Shown here piece after piece: positions 44,816-53,911 of a stretch of 64,000 nt of DNA; the first letter of the stretch is position 1; each line of letters starts with the position of its first letter. Below the pieces are notes generated by a model. It was not told the origin of the DNA and made no database searches. It was given only the letters and a program-made list of their open reading frames with translations. The stretch spans positions 248,001 through 312,000 of the forward strand of contig NZ_FQZN01000003.1 in assembly GCF_900142015.1 (NCBI RefSeq), in the 5' to 3' direction. The translations under genes and the position numbers were made by a program. Origin of the DNA: Bacteroides stercorirosoris. GTDB lineage: Bacteria > Bacteroidota > Bacteroidia > Bacteroidales > Bacteroidaceae.

Positions 44816-45877
44816 ATGAAAACTTGGAAAGATAATTTTGAAGTTTCAAAGAAACACTATATGGATTGGTGGAATCAAAAAGGTGTTGTGCTGACCATGT
44901 GGGAACATTTGGATAAAGATGGCTCTCCACATGAAGCAGTGCAGGCCCCGACTCCTGCCAAAGATATGAATCAGTTCTGGTTTGATCCGGAATGGCGTTC
45001 GGAGTATCTTCATTATAAAATGTCGCGGTACTCATATAAGGCGGATATTCTTCCTGTGGCAAATACACAGCTCGGTCCCGGCTCTCTTGGAGCTATTCTG
45101 GGTGCTGATCTGGAGGGTAGGGAAGATACGATTTGGATACGTGACAAAAAAGATTTTGATGGAAACATTGTTTTTAATGAAGACGATAAGTGGTGGAAAC
45201 TTCATTTGGAACTGCTCGCAAAATGTAAGGAAAAAGCCCGGGGAAATTATTTGATTGGTTGTCCAGATCTTGTCGAGGGGTTGGATGTACTTGCCAGTCT
45301 GAAAGGTTCTGATAATGTACTGATGGACTTGATGATTGACCCGGATACAACGCTTCATCAGCTTAAAGAAATAAATAAAGCCTACTTTAAAGCTTTTGAC
45401 CGGATTTATGAGATTATAAATGAAGAGGATGAAATGGCTTTTTGTTATTTTTCGATTTGGGGACCTGGAAAGGTATCTAAATTGCAGTGCGATATTTCGA
45501 TTATGATTTCCGAAGATGATTTCCGGACATTTGCTCTTCCTTTTTTGAGAGAACAATGTGATTACATAGATTATACTTTGTATCATCTTGATGGTGTAGA
45601 TGCCATGCGGCATTTGGATGCTGTTCTTGAATTGGAAAATCTGAATGCTGTTCAGTGGACACCGGGAGTCGGCCAGCCTCAGGGAGGAGATGCCCGATGG
45701 TATGGTCTTTATAAAAAGATTTTGGCTGCCGGAAAATCAGTGATGGCAAACTGGGTGACATTGGATGAACTGAAACCTCTTTTAGATAATGTAGGAAATC
45801 AGGGACTGAATATTCAGATGGATTTCAAATCGGAAAAGGAGATTGATGAGGCTTTGAAAATTATAGACTCTTTCTGA
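44816..45877 (+). CDS. UroD-superfamily methyltransferase-like protein 1
   Basis: The 353-residue cytoplasmic protein belongs to the uroporphyrinogen decarboxylase/cobalamin methyltransferase superfamily. Marks are an early AlaAsn-free start with WWNQKGVVLTMWEHLD, IGCPDLVEGLDVLASLKGSD, the YHLDGVDAMRHLDAVLELEN segment near 256 and AVQWTPGVGQPQGG. It lacks the HxCG...C zinc motif of MtaA/MtbA, which its partner at 48199 has, so the two are probably not interchangeable. True haem-pathway UroD is unlikely in this setting. The best guess is the substrate-specific methyltransferase that moves a methyl group from an O-methyl compound to the corrinoid protein at 47517. The substrate is unknown. Confidence 0.72.
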   Translation: MKTWKDNFEVSKKHYMDWWNQKGVVLTMWEHLDKDGSPHEAVQAPTPAKDMNQFWFDPEWRSEYLHYKMSRYSYKADILPVANTQLGPGSLGAILGADLEGREDTIWIRDKKDFDGNIVFNEDDKWWKLHLELLAKCKEKARGNYLIGCPDLVEGLDVLASLKGSDNVLMDLMIDPDTTLHQLKEINKAYFKAFDRIYEIINEEDEMAFCYFSIWGPGKVSKLQCDISIMISEDDFRTFALPFLREQCDYIDYTLYHLDGVDAMRHLDAVLELENLNAVQWTPGVGQPQGGDARWYGLYKKILAAGKSVMANWVTLDELKPLLDNVGNQGLNIQMDFKSEKEIDEALKIIDSF

Positions 45878-45924
45878 GATGGCGTAATGTATTCATCACT
45901 TTAATAGTATAACCCAATAAAACT

Positions 45925-47484
45925 ATGAAAAATCTTATCGAGTTAACGAGTCTGGATATTGTTGTAATTGTTGTGTATATCGTCATCTTGCTGGGAATTG
46001 CTTACCGTGCAAGTTTCGGAAAGAAAAAGAATAAAAAGGAAGGTAACCTGTTTTTAGCCAACAAATCACTCGGATGGTTTGCAATCGGGCTGACTATGTG
46101 GGGGACCAATGTCGGTCCGTCGATGTTGGTGGCTAATGCCAGTAGTGGTTATGAAAGTGGTATTGTCGCCGGGAATTTTTCTTGGTATGCTTTCCCTTTG
46201 ATATGCCTGCTTGCTTTTGTTTTTGCTCCCCGTTATCTTGGAGCGCAAGTAATGACTTTGCCTGAATATATGGGTAAAAGATTTGGAGATAATACACGAA
46301 GTTATATTGCCTGGTATACTATGCTGACCATTCTTATATCCTGGCTAGGGCTGACTTTGTTTTCAGGGGGAGTATTCATGGCGCAAATACTGGATTTTCC
46401 GTTATGGGCATGTATAATTATACTTGTAGTTGTATCAGCAGCTTTTACGATGGCAGGAGGTTTGAAAGCGATTGCTTATACCAATGTATTTCAGATGCTT
46501 TTATTAATAGCTGTTTCCATATTGTTGGCTGTCATGGCTATAACGAAAGTCGGTGGCATCCATTCGGTGATAGCACAGACTCCTGCAAGATATTGGAACT
46601 TGTTTCAACCGTTGAGTGATCCGGATTTTCCCTGGCTGGCTATTCTGATTGGTTATCCTATCATGGGTATCTGGTTTTGGTGTACGGATCAGTCTATGGT
46701 TCAATCTGTACTCGGAGCCAAAAATCTGCAACAAGGGCAATTGGGAGCAAACTTTTGCGGGTGGCTGAAATTAATAGATATTCCTCTTTTTATTTTACCG
46801 GGAGTCTTATGTTTTATACTGATTCCTAACTTGCAAAACTCTACTGATGCTTATTTGCAACTTGTTAAGTTGGTGTTTCCTCCAGGATTGATAGGGATGG
46901 TAATTGTGGTAATGACAGCTGCACTTGTCAGTACGATTGGAGCTGCCTTAAATTCTTTGAGTACTGTCTTTACGATGGACATTTATGTGAAAAAGATGAA
47001 ATCGGAGGCTACTGATAAAGAGATTACTGCTATTGGTAGAGTCGTTGTTTTGATCGGTGCTGTTATATCTGTTTTTCTGGCAATCGGTATCACCTTTATT
47101 CAGGGACTGAGCTTTTTCAATATATTTCAGTCTGTATTAGGCTTCATTGCACCTCCAATGGCTGTCTCTTTTCTTTGTGCTGTGTTCTGGAAGAAAACTT
47201 CGACCCGGGCTATCAATCTGGCATTAACAGTAGGGACAATATTTAGTATTGGCACAGGAGTCCTGTACTATTGCGGGATTATTTTCCAGGGATTACATTA
47301 TTTGTATTTGTCTTTCTTTATATTTATAATCCTGGCTTGTTTTATTGGGGTGTTTTCACTGGCGGATAAATCTCCGGTAAATTCAAGTTTGGAATATAAA
47401 ATAATGAAAACCGACAGAAATGTTAAATTGGTATGGGGACTGCTGATTATTGTTATGGTAAGTGTATATATCTTTTTCAATTAA
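45925..47484 (+). CDS. Sodium:solute symporter (SSS/SGLT family)
   Basis: The 519-residue inner-membrane protein has about 13 or 14 hydrophobic helices. SSS family marks are NKSLGWFAIGLTMWGTNVGP near the start, ALVSTIGAALNSLSTVFTMD (about 331-350) and AFTMAGGLKAIAYTNVFQML (about 171-190). Family members bring in sugars, sialic acid, amino acids or other solutes with sodium. Its position inside the methyltransferase gene group, after GH31, suggests it takes up the sugar or methylated sugar handled there. SusCD covers the outer membrane step. Confidence 0.93.
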   Translation: MKNLIELTSLDIVVIVVYIVILLGIAYRASFGKKKNKKEGNLFLANKSLGWFAIGLTMWGTNVGPSMLVANASSGYESGIVAGNFSWYAFPLICLLAFVFAPRYLGAQVMTLPEYMGKRFGDNTRSYIAWYTMLTILISWLGLTLFSGGVFMAQILDFPLWACIIILVVVSAAFTMAGGLKAIAYTNVFQMLLLIAVSILLAVMAITKVGGIHSVIAQTPARYWNLFQPLSDPDFPWLAILIGYPIMGIWFWCTDQSMVQSVLGAKNLQQGQLGANFCGWLKLIDIPLFILPGVLCFILIPNLQNSTDAYLQLVKLVFPPGLIGMVIVVMTAALVSTIGAALNSLSTVFTMDIYVKKMKSEATDKEITAIGRVVVLIGAVISVFLAIGITFIQGLSFFNIFQSVLGFIAPPMAVSFLCAVFWKKTSTRAINLALTVGTIFSIGTGVLYYCGIIFQGLHYLYLSFFIFIILACFIGVFSLADKSPVNSSLEYKIMKTDRNVKLVWGLLIIVMVSVYIFFN

Positions 47485-47516
47485 AAATAGGATTAACTCT
47501 AATAAAATAATAAACG

Positions 47517-48185
47517 ATGAACGAAATGTTAGAAAAACTCTTCGAATATGTAGAGCTTGGGAAAATCAATCAGGCATCGCCTTTTCCTCCTCAGTTGAAA
47601 GGGCAGCCGGGAGCGGATGAGTATACAAGGGAAGCACTGGATAAAGGAATCACTCCCTCTGACATCATGAACCTTGCTCTGATACCCGCTATGAATAAGG
47701 TTGGGCAAAAGTTTTCTGAAAATAAAATCTTTGTTCCCCAGATGTTACTTTCTGCAAAAGCTATGAATACTTCTTTGGTGCACCTGAAACCTTTTTTCTC
47801 TTCCGGTGAAGTAAAAAGAAAAGGGACCTTCATTTTGGGAACTGTCTTTGGAGATCTTCATGATATCGGTAAAAATCTGGTGGGAATGATGGTGGAAGGT
47901 TCCGGTTGGGAGGTTATTGACTTGGGAGTTGATGTGAAAACGGAAAAATTCCTTGAAACACTTCAGCGATATCCGGATGCGGTTGTGGGAATGTCTGCTC
48001 TTCTGACAACTACAATGACAAACATGGAGCCAATTATCCAGGCAATAAAGGAAGTGTCTCCACAGACGAAGGTGATTGTCGGGGGAGCTCCGCTTACCCC
48101 GGATTTTGCACGATCCATTGGAGCAGATGCTTATGGCTCTGATCCTCAGGATGATGTTGTATGGTTGGAAAGTTTAGTATCTTAA
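47517..48185 (+). CDS. Corrinoid (B12-binding) methyl-carrier protein
   Basis: The 222-residue cytoplasmic protein has the two-part fold of methyltransferase corrinoid proteins: a four-helix cap (about 1-90) and a Rossmann B12 domain (about 95-222). The lower-ligand motif DxHxxG is present as FGDLHDIGKNL (histidine near 115), followed by VGMSALLTTTM and VIVGGAPLTPDF, both typical of MtaC/MtbC/MtvC-like proteins. It holds the methyl group on cobalt between two methyltransferases. Fourteen nucleotides separate it from UroD-like protein 2. A MetH-type homocysteine domain is absent, so it is a free carrier. Confidence 0.93.
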   Translation: MNEMLEKLFEYVELGKINQASPFPPQLKGQPGADEYTREALDKGITPSDIMNLALIPAMNKVGQKFSENKIFVPQMLLSAKAMNTSLVHLKPFFSSGEVKRKGTFILGTVFGDLHDIGKNLVGMMVEGSGWEVIDLGVDVKTEKFLETLQRYPDAVVGMSALLTTTMTNMEPIIQAIKEVSPQTKVIVGGAPLTPDFARSIGADAYGSDPQDDVVWLESLVS

Positions 48186-48198
48186 AATAACAATCAGC

Positions 48199-49194
48199 AT
48201 GAATTTTATTAATTATATACTCAGAACAAAAGGTTGTCCGGCAATTCCTATCATGATACATCCGGGAATTGAAGCAATTGGCAAAACTGTTAAAGATGCT
48301 GTGACTGATGGGAAAACACATTATGAAGCTGTCAAATACCTGGCGGATCTTTATGATTCGGCAGCTTGTACGACAATTATGGATCTCACAGTGGAGGCTG
48401 AGGCGTTCGGAGCCCGGGTTATGATTCCGGAAGATGAAATACCCAGCGTTGCGGGAGCAATCGTCCACGATGAAGCATCGGTAAATGCTTTGGAAATACC
48501 GGATATGACGAAAGGACGTATTCCTCAATATTTATTAGCAAATCGTCTGGCGGCTGAAAATATTCAGAAACCTGTTCTTTCGGGATGCATCGGACCTTAT
48601 TCTCTTGCCGGACGTTTATATGACATGACGGAAATAATGATCGCTATCTATATTGATCCGGAGACCATCTTGAAACTGTTGGACAAATGTACCCGTTTTC
48701 TGATACGGTATTGCCGGGAACTCAAAAATACAGGGACGGCCGGAGTAATCATTGCAGAGCCGGCGGCAGGGCTCCTTTCGAATGATGATTGCATGACCTA
48801 TTCTACTTATTTTGTGAGACAGATAGTAGATGCTGTGCAAGATGACGGTTTTGCAGTTATTCTTCATAATTGCGGAAATACGGGGCATGCTACTCAAGCT
48901 ATGATAGAAAGTAAAGCCTGCGGATTACATTTCGGAAATAAAATCAATATGACGGATGTCCTGAAAGAATGTCCGTCTGATGTAGCCGTTATGGGCAATC
49001 TTGATCCTGTAGGCATATTCAAACACGGAACCGGGCAGGAAGTCCGTATTGCGACAAAGAAAATGTTGGCTGACACAAGGGGATATGATAATTTTGTAAT
49101 TTCCAGCGGATGCGATCTTCCGCCTCATGTATCTCAAGAGAACTTACTGGCTTTTTTCGAAGAAGTGAAGATTTTTAATGAGCAAAACAAGTAG
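48199..49194 (+). CDS. UroD-superfamily methyltransferase 2 (MtaA/MtbA-like)
   Basis: The 331-residue cytoplasmic protein fits the UroD superfamily and has the zinc-site motif of MtaA/MtbA methylcobamide:thiol methyltransferases: VILHNCGNTG near 222 (His and Cys) and SSGCDLPPHV near 302 (Cys). Other marks are GCIGPYSLAGRLYDMTEI and VMGNLDPVGIFKHG. In methanogens such enzymes pass the methyl group from the corrinoid protein to coenzyme M. Bacteroides has no known coenzyme M, so another thiol such as homocysteine, or a direct role as the first methyltransferase, is possible. Spacing of 14 and 2 nt ties it to the corrinoid and reactivation genes. Confidence 0.83.
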   Translation: MNFINYILRTKGCPAIPIMIHPGIEAIGKTVKDAVTDGKTHYEAVKYLADLYDSAACTTIMDLTVEAEAFGARVMIPEDEIPSVAGAIVHDEASVNALEIPDMTKGRIPQYLLANRLAAENIQKPVLSGCIGPYSLAGRLYDMTEIMIAIYIDPETILKLLDKCTRFLIRYCRELKNTGTAGVIIAEPAAGLLSNDDCMTYSTYFVRQIVDAVQDDGFAVILHNCGNTGHATQAMIESKACGLHFGNKINMTDVLKECPSDVAVMGNLDPVGIFKHGTGQEVRIATKKMLADTRGYDNFVISSGCDLPPHVSQENLLAFFEEVKIFNEQNK

Positions 49195-49196
49195 CA

Positions 49197-49901
49197 ATGG
49201 TTCAGAGCTTTCAATCCTACCGGTTTGCTTTTGAGGATGTCTGTCCTTCTGTGGAGGAAATAAAGACATTCCTTCAATCTGATAAACTGGATGACGATCA
49301 CCCTGTGAATGTATTTATCGGAGCTGTATTACCTAAGTTGGCGGATAATCCTGATATAAAAGGGGGGTACATCCTAAAAAGGGTGGAAAAGATGTCTCTG
49401 CACGAAGGAATGATTACCGTTGAAGGCCAAGAACTTAAAGTCGGAAGGCAGATCTGCGCTTATATAAAAAAGGCTGAGTATTTGGCTTTGTTCGCGTGTA
49501 CCGCCGGAAGTTTGTTTAGCCGACTGTCGGAACGGATGAATCAGAAAGGAGACTTTATGGAAGCTTTTATTGTGGATACAATAGGGTCTTTGACTGTAGA
49601 AAAGGCAATGGATAAAGTTCAAAAGCAATTAGAACAAATGCTTGGTAACGAAGACTTGAAAATCACTAATCGATACAGTCCGGGATATTGCAATTGGCAT
49701 TTATCTTCTCAGCAACTCTTGTTTCATTTAATAGGGGATAACCCGACCGGAATATCATTAACAGACTCCTGTCTGATGATCCCTGTCAAGTCCGTCAGTG
49801 GAATTATAGGAATCGGTCCTGATGTGAAAAAACGAGAGTATGGCTGTCTGGTTTGCAATAATTCTGTTTGTATTTACCGTAAGATAATTCATAGAAGTTA
49901 A
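49197..49901 (+). CDS. MetH activation-domain-like protein, probable corrinoid reactivation
   Basis: The 234-residue cytoplasmic protein resembles the activation domain of cobalamin-dependent methionine synthase: TNRYSPGYCNWHLSSQQLL near 156-174 matches the RxxPGY S-adenosylmethionine-binding motif, and LMIPVKSVSGIIGIG near 191-205 the MxPxxSVSG motif. A C-terminal cysteine cluster (GCLVCNNSVCIYRK) is found in stand-alone members and could bind a metal or redox cofactor. MetH uses this domain for reductive methylation of oxidised cobalt. The obvious role here is to rescue the corrinoid protein encoded two genes upstream. It is the last gene before the terminator. Confidence 0.82.
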   Translation: MVQSFQSYRFAFEDVCPSVEEIKTFLQSDKLDDDHPVNVFIGAVLPKLADNPDIKGGYILKRVEKMSLHEGMITVEGQELKVGRQICAYIKKAEYLALFACTAGSLFSRLSERMNQKGDFMEAFIVDTIGSLTVEKAMDKVQKQLEQMLGNEDLKITNRYSPGYCNWHLSSQQLLFHLIGDNPTGISLTDSCLMIPVKSVSGIIGIGPDVKKREYGCLVCNNSVCIYRKIIHRS

Positions 49902-49930
49902 GTTCTATAGTATTCTTTGATGTTTTTATA

Positions 49931-49983
49931 AATAAAGAAGTCCCGGAACTCAATCGTTATAAGAGTTCCGGGGCTTCTTTATT
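49931..49983. terminator. Bidirectional terminator between convergent operons
   Basis: AATAAAGAAGTCCCGGAACTC (49931-49951) pairs with the inverse sequence at 49963-49983. It separates the plus-strand methyltransferase unit from the minus-strand GH78-BNR gene and can serve both. Confidence 0.92.
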
Positions 49984-49998
49984 ATATTCAGAAAAGAC

Positions 49999-52900
49999 CT
50001 ATTGAAGTTTTGATAAATCTATTTCCGCATATTTTACCCGTTGCCTTCTCCATGTATAAACAGCATGAAGCTTACCATCTTTTCCCTGAATAATACTTGG
50101 ATAGGAATATTGACTGATAGGGCTGTCTTCCAATGTAAGCACAGGTTGCCAATTTATTCCATCTTCTGAAATGGCTACACAGAGAGGAGTTCGAGGTCCT
50201 TTCGGTGTGCCGGGTAATGTTGAGAAATTATTATAGATGAGCACATGGCGACCGTCCTGCAATGTTACGGCATCCGTTCCCGAGTTATTATTCGGAACAT
50301 CCAGAAGTGTTACTTTGCTCCAGGTATCGCCATTATCATTGCTCCAGGCTGTAGCAATCTGTGCATTACGTGTGCGGCACAATACTTGTAATCTTCCGTC
50401 TTTGTGTATCAGTATGCTGGGCTGTATCGCATATATTGGCTTTGCGCCTTCACCTTTGACGGCTTCGCCGCCTTCCTGATCATCTACGTTGACACCTCCT
50501 TTTTTACGGTGCTGAGTAAGTACGGAAAGTTCCGCAGCCAGTGATTCCGTTGTCTTCCAGGTCTTGCCGTTGTCATCGGAAATTTCGAAGTGAATGCGCC
50601 ATCCCTTGCCGCCTTCTCTACTGGAAGGACAGATGATACGACCGTTAATGTATTCCGGTTTATTCTTGATAGGACCGAGGAAGCCCTCCGGCAATGGTTC
50701 ACGCCTGCTCCAGGTTTTTCCTCCATCGCGAGAGCGCACGAGCCAGCCTGTCCAGTCGCCTACGCTCAAGCCTATTTTATAGAAGAGAATCAGATCACCT
50801 CCCGGAATCTGGAAAAGTACCGGGTTCCAGCAAGCTTTCCGACGGGCAATCAACTTTCCCCGGGCATTTGTCACAGGAGTACAAGTGGAATCAATGCCTG
50901 CCAAAGCTGCCTGCGCATCTTTTATTGAGAATACGCCGTCGGCAGCGAGTTGCGGAGAGGTCCATTCTTTGGCACCTTTCGGCTTGCGGCACACCCAGAT
51001 GCAACAATCCGGATTGCGCTCTTTGGTACCGCCGAAAAATGAAGCGACAAGATCCCCGTTTTTCAATTCTACGATGGTGGCTCCATGGCATTCCGGGAAG
51101 GAGGCTTTCTCATATAGGAACTCGTCACTCAGGATAGCTGCATTCCGGGTAGGAATATCTACACTGAAGTGATACTTTCCTGAACCTACCATTTCTTTCC
51201 GCCCGCCGGGAAGATATACCTCGCCTGTAGTGTTGGCGGGGAGTTCAATGTCCCATTTCAGATGTGTCGGAGTCTTTGTCCACCGGCTGGTTATTTTTCC
51301 GTAGATGCTTGTGTAGGAGGCGTCTACATTGCTTAGTTCCTGAATGTCAAAGGCAGGCTGGAAGATGATATGTTTGTAGCCGGGCTTCCAACGGTCGGCA
51401 CGGATGCCTGCCAGATTGTTGAAGCACCAGGGAAGCAAATCGCCTAAGAGCATGACGTGGTTTCCACTGTTCATTCCGGGATTTGCTTTGTCGCCATTCC
51501 AGAGTTCCCAGATGGTGGTAGCGCCTTGCGCGGCCATATATCCCCACGAAGGATAAGTCTTATTAGTGGCCAGAAGGTAGGCGACATCGGCATGACCACG
51601 GCGGCTTAGTTCGCGCAGCAACCATTGTGTACCGATGACTCCGGTGCTGATATGTCCCTTATTGGTAGTGATGATGGTAGCCACGGTATTTTTGGCAACT
51701 TCGTCAATGTAGTGTTTGGGGACAAGTCCGAAAGCAAGCGGCAGAATATTAGCGGTAACGGTATTGTTACCGTAGAAGATGCTGTCCGGATATAAAGTAT
51801 GTCCGGGTACGGGCGAAGTACCTTCCTTCACATGAAGGAAACGTGCGTTGAAAGCATCTTTTATTTTACGTTCCAGTGCTCCCCATTCTTCGGCTTCGGC
51901 GGTGAGGCCTTGCAGGCTTGCAAAACGATGCATCAGTTGCAGGACTTTCAGATAATAGGCGGTAGCTATAAGCGCACCATCCGTTTTGCGGGCAGGGTCA
52001 TTACTATGAATCATTTCCAAAGACTCGGGAGGCACGCACCAGTCACCGTATTTGTCTTTGGTGATGATAAATTCCCGGTTCAGGTAATACTCGTGGATAT
52101 GAGATACCCATTTCTTTAAAGCCGGATAATTCTCTTCGATTGCGCGCCGGTCACCGTAGTTGGTGAAAAGCATGTCGCATACCAGGGGGAGGGTAGCCGG
52201 CCAGGTGACGTTATCCGAATAGTAATTCCAGTAGGCCGGAGCTACATCCGGGATGCAGCCGTCCTCACGCTGTGCTTCACGAATGTCACGTGTCCATTTG
52301 TTGTATAGGGCATGATTGTTGAAAAACAGGCTTTCACCCCAGGAACCTATTGCGTGGTCTCCCAACCAGGGTTGGCGTTCGTTGCGTTGTGGGCAGTCGA
52401 CGGGCATACCTTTATAGTTGCTGCGGATACCCCAGAAGGCATTGCGCAATACCTGGTTGAGTGTTTCATCCGAGCCGGTGAAGGTTCCGGTATGAGCCAT
52501 TTCGTCATCTACTACTTCAGCTGTAAAATCTTCGGTTTTGGCATTGGGATAACCACTGATTTCCACATAGCGGAAACCGTGGTATACAAAGCGGGGAGCC
52601 CAGGTGGCATCTTGTGGTTCACGTCCGCTGACAACATATATATCCGTGCAATGTGCATCGCGCAGATTCTTCGTAAAGATTTCGCCATCCGGTTGCAAGC
52701 GCTCGGCAAAGCGCAGCCGGATACTGTCTCCTGCCTGGCCTTTGATACGAATACGTAGCCATCCTGCCATATTCTGACCGATGTCCAAAATGTGTTTGTC
52801 TCCCTGTTTCCGGATAGAAACAGGCTTCAGGCTTTCCGTAACTTTCATGCCCGGCATCATTTGCGCACGCAAGGTTCCTGAGGGAATGCTGACGCGCTGT

Positions 52901-53865
52901 GCGGATATCCAATTCGTATCATCGTAGCCTGTCCGGTTCCAGTCTCCTAATTCCTTGCGTGCATCGTATTCTTCGCCATCGTACTCATTGTTGCTGCGGA
53001 TAGGGCCTTCGGTGGTTAGTTTCCAGGAGATGTCCGAGGAGATTGTCTGCCTGCTGCCGTCCGTATATTCAACAATCAGATTCAGGCGTAGTTTGGGATA
53101 GCCGAAAGTAGGTATCTTGTAGGGTTTGTAATTCTGGCGCATGGTGTAGAAGCGTCCGTTGCCGAGGATGACACCGATGGCATTTTCTTTTCGGAGTTGC
53201 GGGGTGACGTCATACGTGTTGTACAGAATAGTTTTCCGGTAATCGGTAGGGGCGGGTGCCAGGACTTGTTCACCGATGCGCTGACCGTTGATAAAGAGTT
53301 CGTAAAGTCCCATTCCGGCAATGTGTACCGTGGCTCGTTTCACTTCTTTGGTCAGTGCAAACTCTTTGCGGAGGTAGCGGGCGGCAAGGCGGCTCCATTG
53401 TGTTTCGCTGTCACCGGGGGCGGGGCGGTCCAGGCCGATCCACTGCCCTTGCCAGTCGGCTTCATTCAGTAGTCCCATGCTCCAGGAGGCGGGTTCGCTC
53501 CAGTCGGTTTCATTGGTATGGGTATAGACTTTCACTTTCCAGTAGTAAGGGGTGTTGCGCTTCAACGTTTCACCTTGATAAGTGATCCATTGGGAAGTGT
53601 CTGTTTTCACCTTGCCCGAATCCCAACAGTCTGCTTTGCCTTGTGCCAGGAGTTCGGGGGAGGAGGCTACAAGAACATGATAGGCGGTTTGCATCACATT
53701 TTGCTCGTCCGATTCGATGCGCCAGCCCAGACGGGGGTGGCGGATATCGATTCCCAGTGGATTCTTCAATTGCTCTGTTCGCAGGTCGGTGACGCGCAAG
53801 GCTGCGTGTGCCGTACAGGCAAGGAGGAGTAGGGAAAGAAGGGATATTGATATCTTCTTATTCAT
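49999..53865 (-). CDS. GH78 alpha-L-rhamnosidase fused to a BNR/sialidase-like domain, secreted
   Basis: The 1288-residue protein has an export signal ending LLACTAHA; a lipoprotein cleavage at the cysteine is possible. Residues of about 20-905 are GH78: N-terminal beta domains, barrel with VDCPQRNERQPWLGDHAIGS near 490, GATTIWELWNGDKANPGMNS near 790, and the C-terminal beta domain. From about 905 a second enzyme-like domain follows with FPECHGATIVELKNGDLVAS, Asp-box-like SRDGGKTWSRREPL and SNDNGDTWSKVTLL, a BNR_2 propeller of about 380 residues. GH78 proteins usually end near residue 900, so the propeller is an added module. Its substrate is unknown; sialic acid is unlikely in a pectin locus. 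It is the last gene of the minus-strand unit. Confidence 0.9.
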   Translation of the reverse strand: MNKKISISLLSLLLLACTAHAALRVTDLRTEQLKNPLGIDIRHPRLGWRIESDEQNVMQTAYHVLVASSPELLAQGKADCWDSGKVKTDTSQWITYQGETLKRNTPYYWKVKVYTHTNETDWSEPASWSMGLLNEADWQGQWIGLDRPAPGDSETQWSRLAARYLRKEFALTKEVKRATVHIAGMGLYELFINGQRIGEQVLAPAPTDYRKTILYNTYDVTPQLRKENAIGVILGNGRFYTMRQNYKPYKIPTFGYPKLRLNLIVEYTDGSRQTISSDISWKLTTEGPIRSNNEYDGEEYDARKELGDWNRTGYDDTNWISAQRVSIPSGTLRAQMMPGMKVTESLKPVSIRKQGDKHILDIGQNMAGWLRIRIKGQAGDSIRLRFAERLQPDGEIFTKNLRDAHCTDIYVVSGREPQDATWAPRFVYHGFRYVEISGYPNAKTEDFTAEVVDDEMAHTGTFTGSDETLNQVLRNAFWGIRSNYKGMPVDCPQRNERQPWLGDHAIGSWGESLFFNNHALYNKWTRDIREAQREDGCIPDVAPAYWNYYSDNVTWPATLPLVCDMLFTNYGDRRAIEENYPALKKWVSHIHEYYLNREFIITKDKYGDWCVPPESLEMIHSNDPARKTDGALIATAYYLKVLQLMHRFASLQGLTAEAEEWGALERKIKDAFNARFLHVKEGTSPVPGHTLYPDSIFYGNNTVTANILPLAFGLVPKHYIDEVAKNTVATIITTNKGHISTGVIGTQWLLRELSRRGHADVAYLLATNKTYPSWGYMAAQGATTIWELWNGDKANPGMNSGNHVMLLGDLLPWCFNNLAGIRADRWKPGYKHIIFQPAFDIQELSNVDASYTSIYGKITSRWTKTPTHLKWDIELPANTTGEVYLPGGRKEMVGSGKYHFSVDIPTRNAAILSDEFLYEKASFPECHGATIVELKNGDLVASFFGGTKERNPDCCIWVCRKPKGAKEWTSPQLAADGVFSIKDAQAALAGIDSTCTPVTNARGKLIARRKACWNPVLFQIPGGDLILFYKIGLSVGDWTGWLVRSRDGGKTWSRREPLPEGFLGPIKNKPEYINGRIICPSSREGGKGWRIHFEISDDNGKTWKTTESLAAELSVLTQHRKKGGVNVDDQEGGEAVKGEGAKPIYAIQPSILIHKDGRLQVLCRTRNAQIATAWSNDNGDTWSKVTLLDVPNNNSGTDAVTLQDGRHVLIYNNFSTLPGTPKGPRTPLCVAISEDGINWQPVLTLEDSPISQYSYPSIIQGKDGKLHAVYTWRRQRVKYAEIDLSKLQ

Positions 53866-53911
53866 ATTGATTGCGTTATGATATTGAGTAATAGTTCAAG
53901 ATTGCTTTTAT

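Noticed and set aside
44816..45877. Haem-pathway uroporphyrinogen decarboxylase
   Set aside because: The setting (corrinoid protein, second UroD-like protein, symporter, GH31) and the motifs differ from hemE; a methyltransferase role is more likely.
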